DNA of 64,000 nucleotides, from NCBI GenBank assembly GCA_030762935.1, contig CM060895.1, positions 40,223,501-40,287,500 on the forward strand, given 5' to 3'. Below are positions 43,195-54,874 of this stretch, piece by piece. Every line of letters begins with the position of its first letter. Position 1 is the stretch's first letter. Under the pieces are notes generated by a model. That model did no database searches. It saw nothing but the letters and a program-made list of their open reading frames with translations, and had not been told where the DNA came from. Origin of the DNA: Hymenopus coronatus. Lineage: Eukaryota > Arthropoda > Insecta > Mantodea > Hymenopodidae. Made by a program: the position numbers and the translations under genes.

Positions 43195-44050
43195 TCTGGT
43201 GTTCTATTCACATGCCTTTCTCTACATCTCTGCAACACATTATTTTTAAAAAGCTTATGCTTCTGTTTACTTCAGGCTAATCGAGAAAAAATTAGCAGAA
43301 ATAGCCTTATTACTTGCTTCCTTGTAAGTAGAAGCGAAATAAGGGAGTACCACAGGTTAAAGTGATAGTCAAAAGCTGGTTGCTATGTGACTGAAGTTCC
43401 TTTGTTTGTATCAACAGGAGTTGACAAATTCCTGTATGAGGAAAGCATAAGTTTTTCAAAGCTGAAACCGAAAACAAGGAATATCTCAAAAACGACTAAC
43501 TCCACGAAAAAAATGCATATGACATAAATTGCGTGTTTTAACGTGCCCTACAATTTTTTTTTTTTGTGTGGTAAGTTTTTGTCCATCCCTTACTTTTAGT
43601 AGTTATGCAAAATCCCGTAAAATTCATCCAGGATAAAGTAGTCTTCAGAGGATATTCCCAGAAAATTCAAGATATACATTTTGATTGTCAGGTAAATACC
43701 TTTAATATACGATATTTTAATCAAAATCGTTAGTCATTTTTAAGAAAGTCAAAATTTTTGGGAAAAGTTCCATGTAACGGGTACTTGAGGATGGTGGGAT
43801 TCTTCTCAAAATCTTCGTATCGCATCCCAGGGAAGATACCAAACTTAAATACCAAGTTTGGTACTTTTCCGACTTTTCGTTTTTGAGTTATCGTGTACAC
43901 GGACACACACACGGACCTTTTCCTAAAAATACTTTTTTTGGATACAGGAGACCCTAAAACATATATTTCAAGTGAAACGTCGGTATCGAATTTTTGGGTG
44001 GAGTGCAATACCTTCTCTATACACTATGTACATAGTGCGCGTAGAGAGAA
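43195..44050 (-). mobile_element. HINE-like repeat, full reversed copy
   Basis: TCTGGTGTTCTATTCACATG to CTTCTCTATACACTATGTAC / ATAGTGCGCGTAGAGAGAAT. Well preserved; the hairpin stem has one change. Confidence 0.88.
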
Positions 44051-44717
44051 TAAAAACTGATCTTTGTATGGAATTTGATACTTATCACTGCTAAGGTTGC
44101 TTATAACGTTCCCAGAGTATCTCAAAATACACATTTTCGGAAAATTTACCTAATTTGAACTCTTTAGACTTAAGACTCTGCCTTAGAAAGCTGTTGAATG
44201 AAATATATCTGTTTTTGTCTATGAAGAATATATAGCGTTTTCTAGGAACCTGTAGTGCTCCATTTGAGCAATGATTGCGTACCTGCATAAGAGTTTTCTA
44301 ATGAAGCTAGAAAAGCAGAAAACGTGTGGGAGATGAACCAAGAGTGTTGCATCTGCTACTCTATCTGACTTCAAGGTCTTCTTGCTCTCATCCAGAAGAC
44401 AACTTTTCACATTCCACACAGCAATTATATCTCCCATCTCTTTGGAACTGGTCAAGCCACCTCTTAGCTGGACATTATCCTTAGCAATTACCTTGTACGT
44501 AACAATTAAGTAACCGAACACAACAAGAGATTACTATGAAAAGTATTATTTAATATATAGGCTGTTTTGAAACAACACCGAAAGAATATAACACTTTTAG
44601 CTGATATTCGAACGTGCCGCATTTTCGAAATTCATTTATGTAAGATTTTATGTAACACGGAAAAATACATAATTTTGAAGAACCTCTGAGGATGTTCTTG
44701 GCAAGCACATCATTTTT
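44051..44717. other. Unassigned region with the longest unexplained minus-strand frame
   Basis: Minus frame 44219-44521 (100 codons, starts MFGYLIVTYKVIAKDN) contains RVADATLLVHLPHVF and lies between HINEs but outside them. Composition is less AT-biased than in the repeats. I do not recognise a family. It could be a piece of a transposon protein or chance. Confidence 0.3.
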
Positions 44718-45630
44718 ACTTTGTCTAGCCCCGTATGTACAATGTACATAGAGATAGAGAAGTATTATATTCCACCCAAAAATTCGATACCTAGATTTCA
44801 CCGGAAATACATGTTTTAGGACCCCCTGTATAAAAAAAAAAAAAGCATTTTCCGAAAAAGGTCCATGTGTGTGTGTGTGTGTGTGTGTGTGTCCGTGTGT
44901 CTGTGAACACGATAACTCAAAAACGAAAAGAAGCTAAAATACCAAACTTGGTATTTAAGTTTAGTATCTTTTAGGTATGTGACATGAAGATTTTGAGAAA
45001 AATCCCCCCACCCCAAACTACCCTTTACATGTAACTTTTTTCGAAAAATTTAATTTGCTTAAAAATGTCTATAACGATTTTGATTAAAAATACCGTATTT
45101 TAAAGATACTCTACCTGACAAATAAAATGTATATCTTGAATTTTCTGGGAATAGCTTCTAAAGACCTGTTTATTCTGAGTGAATTTTGCTTTATTTTGCA
45201 TAACTACTAAACCGTAAGAAATAGACAAAAACTTACTATACAAAATATGTAGGTCTTGTTAAAATACACAAGTTATGTCATATACATTTTTTTGTGGAGC
45301 TTACCATTTTCGTGGTATTCACTGTAACTAGTTTCAGTTGTGAAGTACTTCTACTTTTCTCAGACGGGAGTGTCCGTTTTTCTTTTGTTCTACTCCTGAC
45401 GAAGAAAAGAAGCGATTTGTAATGAAACTCGCATAAGGACAGCTTTTAAAACATTTGACTATCGGTTTAGCCTAGTGTATTCCCTTATTTTCTTCCTACT
45501 TATAAGGAACTAAGTAATAGAAACATTGTGCTAATGAGTACCTCGATTAGCAAGGTGCAGAAAGAAGAATAACTTATGCAAGAAGTTTGTAGAACAGCTA
45601 GAGAAAGTCATGTGAGTGTAGAACATCAGA
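44718..45630 (+). mobile_element. HINE-like repeat, full forward copy
   Basis: The start palindrome is shortened (ACTTTGTCTAGCCCCGTATG / TACATAGAGATAGAGAAG); GT tract at 44866-44891; 3' end GTCATGTGAGTGTAGAACAT then CAGA and a T-run. Same subfamily as 10924-11785. Confidence 0.87.
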
Positions 45631-45942
45631 TTTTTACTTCTTATAATTTGCCCGGTATCGCTTAACGGTCACTGGAACTAATTCCTGTCTCCTATAAGCT
45701 GCCGCTCACAATTCCCAACCCCTTTTTTCCCTGATTTAACTAAGTACGCTTTTGAACGCGATTCACAAACCCAATGGGGAGCAAGGTCAGGCGATAAAAG
45801 TAGTATAAACACTCCCTCATTTGTGATTTCGTCATCCGAGGAGGTTTACAACGAAGGATCCTCGCCTATTTCATCACACCAGTCAATGAGAGGTGACTAG
45901 TCACGTGACAGTTAAGAGATAAGTGGCAAGCTTATAAGAAAC
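45631..45942. other. Spacer
   Basis: No frame or repeat recognised; slightly GC-richer than the neighbouring repeat. Confidence 0.4.
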
Positions 45943-45953
45943 AAGGTATAGTT

Positions 45954-46485
45954 TATTTTATGTTGTTTTTTTTTCACACAAACTGTATGTAGGACAGCAG
46001 TTGGATAGGCAGAGTCAAACTGAAAAATTCAATGCAGGTTGCTCTACCACTGAGCTATCACGGCAACATACCGGAACAGCACTAAATCTCTCAACTGACT
46101 CGCATGCTCCCCGGTGATCCCAATTTATTTTGAGATGACATACGTCATTGGCGATTTACAATGTCGTAAGAAATTTAAGCCCCGGACTTCATAGTATAGT
46201 CAACTATTATGGTCAATTAGATATTATCAACTGACCATTTTAGTTGGTTATACCATGAAGCCCGCGGCTTAAAGAACTTACGCCATTGTAAGTGGCCAAT
46301 GAGGTATGTCATCTCACCTTGTGGTTTACCGGGAAACATGCGGGTCAGTTAAGAGATTTAGTGCCCTTCCAACATGTTACCGTTACCATGTTAGCCAGTG
46401 GTAGAGCAATCGGCTAGAGACCGGAAGATCCGTGGTTCAAATCCCGACTATGGCTTTGAATTTTTCAGCCTGACTCTACCCATCC
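45954..46485 (+). mobile_element. tRNA-like foldback element (family A), copy 4, inverted dimer
   Basis: Flanked by AAGGTATAGTT (45943-45953) and AAGGTACAGTT (46486-46496). The left half is a minus-strand copy; the right half is a plus-strand copy with the clearest tRNA-like head in the window: TAGCCAGTGGTAGAGC (A box, near 46392) and GTGGTTCAAATCCCG (B box, near 46431). The halves meet near 46210-46240. This copy best shows the symmetric layout. Confidence 0.82.
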
Positions 46486-46496
46486 AAGGTACAGTT

Positions 46497-47291
46497 CGTA
46501 ATCAGTAAGCTTTTCCTATCTTTCGGGTAAAGGGGCAGAGGGCTGTTACCTCTTTAAAAAGCTGCTTATAACAAAGTTTCAAGGTTATTGTTGAATGCCA
46601 AACATACACATTTTTCCCTAACTACAAGTATCTTGTATTTTACGTAACCAATTTGTAACCATCCTTATAGTTAACTTCTAACAACTTACTGAATATAGAC
46701 AGGAAAATGCTGTTGAGTGTACAAATGTAGGCAGTAAAATAAACGTCTTGTCTCAGTGCAAAAGGGATTTGGTTACAATACATTGGTAGTATTCAGAAAG
46801 TATTCTTGCCTCTATCCTCAAGATCACTAACGATAGTATTAGCGGCATATGCACACCAGTTTATATTCCCAGTCATTTGCTTGCTTCGTCTGTTATGATA
46901 AAATTGTATAGTGGAAGAATAAACAAATAACTAAAGATGTAAGTTCTTTAGCGGAGTTTGTAAGAAAGCCTTTAATTTTAGCTAACCACTGTGCAGCATG
47001 TCGGTACGTTTACAAAAACAATGCTAAGGTATGCAACTCGTTTCCAACTATCTCCGATAGCGTAGACAGGCACGCAGCCTTGTTTCTGGATAATTGCCTA
47101 ATTCAGCTAATCATAAAGCGTTTTGTTGATGTACTTTTAAATGCTGCAGATTCGTTTCACATAAGATCTCAGCAACAACGTCCACAGTTTGTTCGATATC
47201 GTTTTGGAACACACTGTGTGCATTGGTCATTATCGGATGTGCCCATAGCTAGAAATACATCTGATGATTTCAGACGATACTAACCCAATTT
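46497..47291. other. Unassigned spacer
   Basis: No repeat partner. The 67-codon plus frame at 47080-47283 has no motif I recognise. Confidence 0.4.
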
Positions 47292-47385
47292 TCACTTTTT
47301 CTATCATTGTTTATGGTAAATAGAGAAAAAAAACAATGGAAATTTCAACGAAAATACTCGCTTTAAGGTCCTCTCGACTCTAACA
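47292..47385 (+). mobile_element. Possible HINE-like 5' fragment
   Basis: TTTCACTTTTTCTATCATTG, then AAATAGAGAAAAAA and GAAATTTCAACGAAAATACT resemble the first 100 bp of the family, heavily diverged. Confidence 0.4.
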
Positions 47386-47949
47386 GGACCACGCGATTGT
47401 GTATACGCGGATATGTGTAATTCGTATTTAAAGCCTTGCGTTGTTCTATAATGCAACTCAAAGATTCACATAAATTCGGCCCCACATTCCAAGCGTGGAA
47501 GGAGCATAGAAAATATGTGTTAGTAAGAGAGAAAAGGTAGTGTTATGGTGAATGACACCTAGGGTCAAGCCATTCAAAGCTTCAAAGCTCGGAAAAAGAT
47601 TTTGGATCAAAATGTGTTAAACATCAGAGAAGCACAACACGTTTCTTAGCTGCCCGTTAAACCAGAATAAAATCCAGTTTTGATTGAGTTTGATATTCTT
47701 TGTAAGTAAGAAGTCTAAATGACGATTATCATAATGCAGCATCCTTAAACTCTACACTGTTAAGAAAATATTGGGAAACAAGTTTGGAGGAATAAGTGGA
47801 GTAGACACGAGGTTTATATAAGTAACCGTGTTTCAAAATAGATGGCGTCTTGTTATCATCGTGTACTGACATTTGTTACACGTCCCCAAAATAAATGTGG
47901 TACTGATTCATAGGTTAGTTTGGATTTGGCAGGCATTTCAGTTCAACGT
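47386..47949. other. Spacer upstream of mariner relic
   Basis: Nothing recognised; it may include the 5' untranslated end and inverted repeat of the mariner relic, which I could not place. Confidence 0.35.
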
Positions 47950-48126
47950 GTTTTCTTTTCTTTTTCTTTTTTCAAATCGAGAAATTGGAGTATTGTAAGT
48001 GATTCACATTTATTTTACTTTTGGATGGAAAAAGTTTTGCGGAGATAAAAGCGACATTGGATTCTGTTTATCCTTTCGCTATTTATGACCATCGTTAGAT
48101 ATTGGTTCAACGACTTAAAACGCGCC

Positions 48127-48164
<38 letters not shown>

Positions 48165-48905
48165 GAAGAGTGCCAATGTGGTTTGCGAAAGTTAGCGAAG
48201 TGGCAAAGGCTATAAGCGTATTGACGGGAACAGCAATTCATATTTTGTATGATAAGTTTGAAATAAAAAGTTGTCGACCCAATATGCACCGCAATTTTCT
48301 GCTTTGGACAACAAGCGGTTGCGGCTTTCAATTTCAAGGCTGTGTTTGGAGCTACTTAAAGGAAATTTGAAGTTTTTTTTTTTTTTTTGCGTCCAGTTGT
48401 CACTGTCTTATTAGTCACTGTATCAGCTCCCAGCAACAATCAAAGTAATGGGTTGCTTCCGGTGAATCTGCCTCAAAGGTGGCCAAGACCATACCATCGG
48501 CTGGAAAAGTGAGAGAGTCGATTTTTTGGAATGTAAAATACATCATGCCCATTAACTTCTTAAGAAAAAGGACAAATGATTAATGGAGAAAATCCACAAG
48601 CTCGATTCGACAAGAAGTTGAAGTCGGACCCATTTGAAAGTCCTGTTTTACAAGACCCGCACCAGGACATTCTCCGAAGTTGTCGCCGCCAAACTGCGTG
48701 AATTGCTGCCCTCATATTCTTCTCCATCTTACTGTCAAACATGAAGAAATGGCTTTCAGCAACAAAATTTAGATTAAATGAGGTGGTGTCAAGACAGAGG
48801 CTTATTTTGCAGAGTTTGACAATTCCTGCTTTTAGAGAGGTTAAAATGGCAAAAACATTGCGAAAAGTGTTTATCTCTAAAAGGGGACTATTTTGAGAAA
48901 TAGTC
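47950..48905 (+). pseudogene. Near full-length decayed mariner transposase
   Basis: Plus strand, several frames. In order: LLLDGKSFAEIKATLDSVY (48015-48070, N-terminal helix-turn-helix), FAKVSEVAKAISVLTGTAIH and ILYDKFEIK (48185-48265), then after a shift DNKRLRLSISRLCLELLK. WVASGESASKVAKTIPSAGK follows (48450-48505), then VAAKLRELLP, NMKKWLSATKFRLNEVV, TEAYFAEFDNSCF and a closing SLKGDYFEK with a stop at 48901. The first catalytic Asp region (48395-48440) and the second (near 48640, LFYKTRTRT where LFHQDNAP is usual) are lost. T-runs of 29 (48133-48161) and about 16 (48373) interrupt it. The minus frame of 135 codons at 48560-48967 is its antisense shadow. Confidence 0.85.
48133..48161. repeat. 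Poly(T) tract inside the mariner relic
   Basis: Twenty-nine T, between two transposase blocks that should be separated by about 55 codons. Confidence 0.9.
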
Positions 48906-49194
48906 TTTTGTGTCCCGCGAGAAATTACTGAACCTTCTCCAAATACCCCGTTATTTTTGACCAGCATCGTGATGATGACCTAGAGCAGAAGATACGGAGT
49001 GGGTAGATTGTATTCACCTAAGTTTGACTACATTTTCCTGTGTGTGGGAGAAGTCGGCCGTAAACGTGCCTAACACTAAACATAGTACGACTTATTTTTT
49101 CTGACAATTTGTATCTGAATTTGTAGCAGAGGTATTTTGATAAAATCTTAAACGACTCTCATGAAACAAATGCTGTGCTATAAAATTAAAAGAA
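48906..49194. other. Spacer
   Basis: Nothing recognised; part may be the mariner 3' end. Confidence 0.35.
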
Positions 49195-49980
49195 CTAATA
49201 TATCCATTAACATGACTTTATTTACATCTTTGTTACACATTATTGTTGAAAAGCTTATTGTTCTACTTCATGCTAATCAAGATAAAAATTAACAGAAATG
49301 GTCTTATCTCTTGCTTCCTTATTAAGTAGAAGATAAATAAGGGAGTACACCAGGCTAAAGCGACAGTCAAATATTTTAAAAGTCGGTTGCTATGTGACTA
49401 AAATCAATTCTTTGTAAAACTTGAGTAGACAAATTCCCGTACGAGAAAAGTTTTTAGTATTTTAAAACTGAAACCAATAACAAGGAGTATATAAAAATGG
49501 CAAAGTCCAGGAAAAAAAGTAAATTACATAAATTGCGGGTTTTAACGAAGTCTAAATTTTTTCTGCAGTAACTTTTTGTCTACTTGTTATGGTTTACCAG
49601 CTATACAAAATCAGCAAAAGTTCATCCAAGAGAGTTCTTCCTTCAGAGGCTATTTTCAGAACATTCAAGATATACATTTTATTTTGCATGTGAATATCTT
49701 TACGATATTTTAATAATTTTTTTTTAGAAAATCAAAATTTTCAAAAATGTTTCCATATAAAGGATAGTTTGGTGTGGGGGAATTTACCTCAACATATTTG
49801 TGTCGCACCCTCGAAAGATACTAAAGTGAAATGCCTGATACAGGGACACACACAGGAAACTTTTTCTAAGAATGCTTTTTTGGATACAGAGGACCCTAAA
49901 AGTGTACTTCCTGTGAAATATCGGCACCGTATTATGCAATACCTTATCTACCTATGCACTATGAGGTAGGTAGAGAAAGC
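49195..49980 (-). mobile_element. HINE-like repeat, near-full reversed copy
   Basis: CTAATATATCCATTAACATG to ACCTTATCTACCTATGCACT with GGTAGAGAAAG. The 70-bp block around the second CA tract is partly deleted. Confidence 0.84.
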
Positions 49981-51914
49981 AAAATGATTCCAAAAGGAAC
50001 CACATGCAGCATCGATTTACTGGTTGGCACTGCTTTTAGAATTCCCAAATATTGTTGCTATCATTGCTGCTGTCTTCAATTTATAAATGGGCCTGATCAA
50101 AGCTTGGTGGAAAGGGTATTCCCGAAGGTCGCCGAGCGATGATAACAACTTAACACATTCATGTTGTAATGCCATCATATATGTAGTTGACAAGGCTGAA
50201 AGATTAACATAAATTACTTCACTTGTCTTTGAGAAGTCACATTATCTTGAACTTCCCTTTACAGTAGAGGTAAAACTTACAAACCAAACCGTGACAGCAA
50301 CCAAATAGCTGATCACCGATATAAAAGCAGTTATCTCCTGCTGCACGAAGTATTTGCTGCTCTCCCCTGTATTTCCCGGGAATAGCAGCAAAGGGGTGGG
50401 CCCGGTGTGCTGGTGGCATCAATATTTATTGTCTCTAGGGATTTTGCTTGCGAATTTTTTTCCGTTTAAAGTTGCGTTTCAAAGTGCAAAATTATCAGCA
50501 ACCTAAATGCTGAAACCATGTTTGCTCACGGTTGTTAATGATGTGGGCACGTATGTGGTAATTTTTCTTTTATAAACTACGTTAAACTAAATGCATATTT
50601 TGTAGGTCATCTGTTTTCTCGGAATGGTTTCCTACTTTCTCTTAGAAAATCGCTTTGTAAAATCTACAATTATGTATTGTGCGTTACAAACTTTTTTTTC
50701 TCATATATTTGAGGCTATTTAAAATAAATGTAGAAGGGTTTCAATAGTTGACTTTTATAAACATATCCACAGCATTGACTGACACCAAAATATAATAAAA
50801 CACAAAAATAAACAATGTGTCAAAAACGATCCTAGATAATGTTAGAAGACGTTTTGAGATTATCGAATAAATCCAAAACTCCTGTTTACTAACGGATCAC
50901 GGGATCACCACTTAAGTTGATGGTATGTTCCAAATTATGAAACAATGTCTGACCTCAAAAGAGAAGGAAAGTGTTACATTGATAAAATTGGAAAACTTGT
51001 AGCAAAATAGCATTATTTTTAAAATAAAAAAATTAAATGTACCCGTGATTCTTGATTAAATTTTCCTTATTTTTTTGTCTTCTTATTCTCATTTCTGTGG
51101 TCCCTTTAACTCCTACATCATATTGCGGGGTTTTACTCTCTGTTTTTTTAAGTTAGGTTACTCAATGTTTGTTGCTTATTTTCCAACAATTAAATAATTC
51201 TCAGGCACATCTTTTACTCTCCACGGAGGATAGGGAATAGTTCTATTAAAGAGATATTAAATAAAAGTTGATCAAATCTCAAATTCCATTTTGATTCAAT
51301 CTTCGGCAATTGGAAACAAAATACGATAATATTCAGATTGGATGAGGCATAATGATAATCTGATTACCTCCTTTTTCATTTATTTTACGTCGCTTTAAAA
51401 TCTTGATGATATTGTGACGGAGCTGTTAGGTGTGCTTTTTAAGGTCTCATCCCCAAACCGTACTACCTGTCCTTGGCGCCAATCATTGGTGTTAGAGCGC
51501 TGTCTAGTCTACCCTCAAGCATCGTAGTCAGATTCTGCCATCCGTTGTCAGATGGCAAAGTGCAGCTAGCCTTTTAAGGTCACATCTCATACCATACTTA
51601 GCACTTACATAGCTCCTCGATAGGTAGATGCGGTTAGGAAGTCATTCAGTCTACTGCTTACACTATCTGTGAACAGATGGCAGCGCTGTCGCAATTCCTA
51701 CCTATTTTAAGTTTTGCTATTGTTTTAGACTGAAGGTGTGGCTTTTGGGTCATGGTGTTAATTATCCAATCCGGTATTTAACTTGGCGACCGAGGGAAAG
51801 CACAGGAAAAAATAGCTAGATTGACCGGCTCATGTGATTTGACCGCAGAATCTCCCTTAAGAGTGCCACAGACGTTCCACCTGTATTACCTCTGATGCAA
51901 TAACTACGCTATAG
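49981..51914. other. Long repeat-poor stretch; no gene supported
   Basis: AT-rich from 50430 to 51420. A minus frame of 61 codons at 50237-50422 is GC-richer but unrecognised. At 51430-51700 two loosely similar blocks each contain TTTTAAGGTC followed by CAGATGGCA, suggesting an old direct duplication. No HINE sequence in almost 2 kb. Confidence 0.4.
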
Positions 51915-52790
51915 CTAAGCCACGTTTCTATCCCTACGAGGCGGAGTCCCCGAAGGCTCTGTTATAGGACCCACCTTGTTTAGCCTTTTTATGGCAGACT
52001 TCCCTGTTGTGCAGGGCGTCAACATGGCCCAGTTCGCTGATGACGTCCTGCTCTACCGCACAGACAGGAACATACGCAGAGCCTTCAATTCTACACAGAC
52101 ACACCTCCGTCTCGTCCAGGTCTGGTGCATACAGTGGCGGACGTCCGTTAACCCGGGCAAAAGCCATGCTGTTCTCTTCACCAGAAAATGCCCCGCCGCA
52201 GCCCAGATACTCATCTTCTCCTACCAGGGCCTAGAGGATAGAGTAGGGAAATGCCATAAAATACCTAGGCATCACTCTTATAAGGGCCTAACTTTTCGTG
52301 AACACGTGCGAGGAGCGTCGGACAGAGCGAAGGGGGCGGCGGCCTCCCTTTACCCTGTTCTAGCCTCCCAAATACCGGTCCACTTAAAGCTACATCTTTT
52401 CAATGCGCTCAAAGTCCTTCTGATGCTCTACACCTGCGAAGTGTGGAGTATAGCAGCAGACTCCTGACTTCTCTGGTTACAGCGGATACAGGATAGAGGA
52501 CTCCGGTCAATCTATTCTGTATGTCAACGTTTCCCTTTGAGGCTACTACATGAAGTTCGGCCCTCCTGTATGTGGAAGATGTCATTAGGCGCCGGGCTCA
52601 GAAATTCTACGCCAGATTGGGCGAACATGAGAACGCACTTGTCAGATCGCTGGGAGAGTACTTTCCTACTGAACGCCGATACAGGCAGTATCGGGTTCAC
52701 CGCCGGTAATGGCTTCAAACCAGCCAACAGCAAATTAGCTGAACAAAATACTGCCCCCTCCCAATATTAGGAGTGGGCAATCAAAATTCT
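51915..52790 (+). pseudogene. Jockey-type LINE 3' fragment: reverse transcriptase and C-terminus
   Basis: Jockey-like LINEs copy their RNA into DNA at the nick site. Here the RT is entered at GGVPEGSVIGPTLFSLF (51940-51990), followed by QFADDVLLYRT with the catalytic FADD near 52035. Downstream palm/thumb sequence continues in one frame to a stop at 52465-52467. The protein end then reappears in another frame: VIRRRAQKFYARLGEHENAL and RRYRQYRVHRR with a stop at 52707-52709. At least one frameshift separates the parts. The endonuclease and first RT blocks are absent: a typical 5'-truncated copy. No poly(A) tail or target duplication was identified. Confidence 0.88.
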
Positions 52791-53872
52791 CCAACAAAAA
52801 CAATTTATTCAAATCAAACACCAGCGGAGCAGAGGAAAAGGATGTTCATCCTAAAAATTGCAACCGTTCGAGTAGCCTATCTAGCGCTACCTCCTTAGCA
52901 TCATCACCCGAAACCTCAAAGTTACCAAACCTTAAACACCCTCCTCATTCCTGTGGTTAAGCCTTTACCAGGATAGGTACACAAAAGCTATACCCATGCT
53001 TCCCAAGAGTCTACCAAATCTCGGAGGACGGACAGACGTTTCTTTAATATTTTAGGCTCGTTCTAATCTTGTTTACGTCATATGAACGAAATAGACAAGT
53101 CGGAGAATGCCGAAAAAATTACAAACTCTTCTATAAATTCACGAGTGATATTTATGAGCACCATTTAACGGGTGCGATAAGAATTTTCATATGATTCCAG
53201 TATAATCACTTCCAAAATGATAAATCACTGTGTATGATTAATCTTATGCACGTAACTGCCGTAAAAGGATTAGGTAACTTCACTGCAATATCCCATGTGA
53301 TTCTTCAAAATTCATTTACATCTCTTATGCGTTTTCTGATGAAGTCACCTATGTTAATTATACGATTTAAAACAGAAGGTACTTCAAATGCGAATGCACA
53401 CATACTGTCATCACGACAGTTAAAGACCGGCCAGTTAGACCTGTTTCGACTCAGTAGGGCGTCTAAGCGATTTTTCAAAATCTCTAGCACTAATGGTAGG
53501 TATATATAGCAAGACCTATTTAGTCAGCCTTTTTCCTCTGGCATTCCAGAATACAAATCCTTCCGTTTCACTTTGTAATCCACGACACTTAATTTAAAAT
53601 GTATTTAATACCGAATTAATGTAATAGAACATTATAGAAATCAGAGCACAGAAAACTGATTTATCACTCAAATGAATTTGAATGCACAGAAACAACTCCT
53701 ATTAAGAAGAATGCAAAAATTAATTGGGATACACGAAATTTTCTTTGCAATATCACAAGAGTTATTTCATTTATAGTCTTTATTTTTATCGATATTTAAA
53801 GAGGCAACCTACATAAAATTACATTTATGTTCACAGTATTGGGAGAAATGAATCTCCAATTATAGTTTTCTC
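52791..53872. other. LINE 3' flank and spacer
   Basis: 52791-53060 may be the LINE untranslated end; from 53060 it is AT-rich. The plus (53234-53509) and minus (53305-53490) frames overlap and lack motifs. Confidence 0.4.
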
Positions 53873-54152
53873 CAAACATGATGACATTCAAACGGGACCG
53901 CCCCCTCTCTGCCACTGGGCAATAACCATTAGCAAACAAAAGAGGAGCCTGTACTAGCGGGCGAGAGGCAACATAGTAACATCCGTCTCCTGGACACTCT
54001 GTAGAGTCTACAAGTCTGCTTGCAAGTCGAGATTCGCGTCTCAGTTAAGGAACCAGTAGGTGGAAGCCTTGGCAACTGCGAGGGTAGCTTTCCAACCGCA
54101 AATTACCTAAATCCAAATTTTAAAGAGGGTTGTCATGTTCTGAAAAATACTG
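53873..54152. mobile_element. Tc1-like MITE, copy 2
   Basis: 280 bp between TA dinucleotides (53871-53872, 54153-54154). Same ends (TAGTTTTCTCC, GAAAAATACTG) and internal blocks (TAGCAAACAAAAGAGGAGCC, CTTGGCAACTGCGAGGGT) as copy 1. Not inside a HINE. Confidence 0.78.
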
Positions 54153-54154
54153 TA

Positions 54155-54567
54155 AGGTCCATTAGTTTTCTTTTCGGCTAGGGCTTGAAGGGCGGAAGGC
54201 CGCTTCATGCAGGAACCGGTCTTTCCTACTCTTTACTACCAGCTGGCTAAAAGAATGTGAATATACTACAACAGAAAGGCTCCTGTTATTCTTGTGGAAG
54301 TGTTAAAATAGTACTAGAGATATGCATGTAGTGTAGCGTTAAATATCAAGTGCAATCATTTCATGGCAACGCGCACTACAAAACAATCCTATCTCTCGCA
54401 AACATTTTATTTTTCAACTCTGATTTGTACTAATTAGAATGAATGCACATTTTAACGCCGTTTTAAGTAATTTATACACTAAGAATTTCGGACGACGTGT
54501 TTGAAATTTATTCTTGAACTCAAAAACCAATAACATTTAAATTTGTATAATTATTTATTATTAAATT
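54155..54567. other. Spacer
   Basis: No gene or repeat recognised. Confidence 0.45.
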
Positions 54568-54868
54568 CGTGTCCCTATGTCTAACTCAAAACCGAAACGT
54601 GTGTTAAGTACTAAGCTTGGTATTTAGTTTCAATATCTTTCAACGGTGGCACACAACTATTTCACCGCCCCAAACTACCCCTTGTATGGACTCTTTTTCG
54701 AAATTTTTGTTTTTCTCGAAAATGGTTAATGATTTTGATATGTTTAATATATTTTCAGTATAAATAAACATAAAATAGATATCTTCAATTTTCTGTAAAT
54801 ATGACTGAAGCCTTCTTAAATCTGGATGAATTTTGCATAACCGTAAATGATGACTATATCTTACTATA
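54568..54868 (+). mobile_element. HINE-like internal fragment
   Basis: Forward internal segment from CTAACTCAAAACCGAAACG through CCCAAACTACCCCTTGTATG to TGAATTTTGCATAACCGTAA. Both ends missing; a reversed full copy follows at once. Confidence 0.78.
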
Positions 54869-54874
54869 TAAAAA

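Noticed and set aside
46392..46455. Possible functional tRNA gene (A and B boxes in good order)
   Set aside because: The acceptor and anticodon stems do not fold into a standard cloverleaf by eye, and the sequence is part of a repeat with four diverged copies and target duplications.
47080..47283. 67-codon plus frame as a host exon
   Set aside because: No recognisable domain, and length is within chance expectation.
48560..48967. 135-codon minus-strand frame, one of the longest in the window
   Set aside because: It is antisense to clear mariner transposase blocks on the plus strand.
51430..51700. Pair of similar blocks with CAGATGGCA words as a SINE pair
   Set aside because: Similarity is too patchy to define unit ends, and no A/B box was found; kept only as a note in the region entry.
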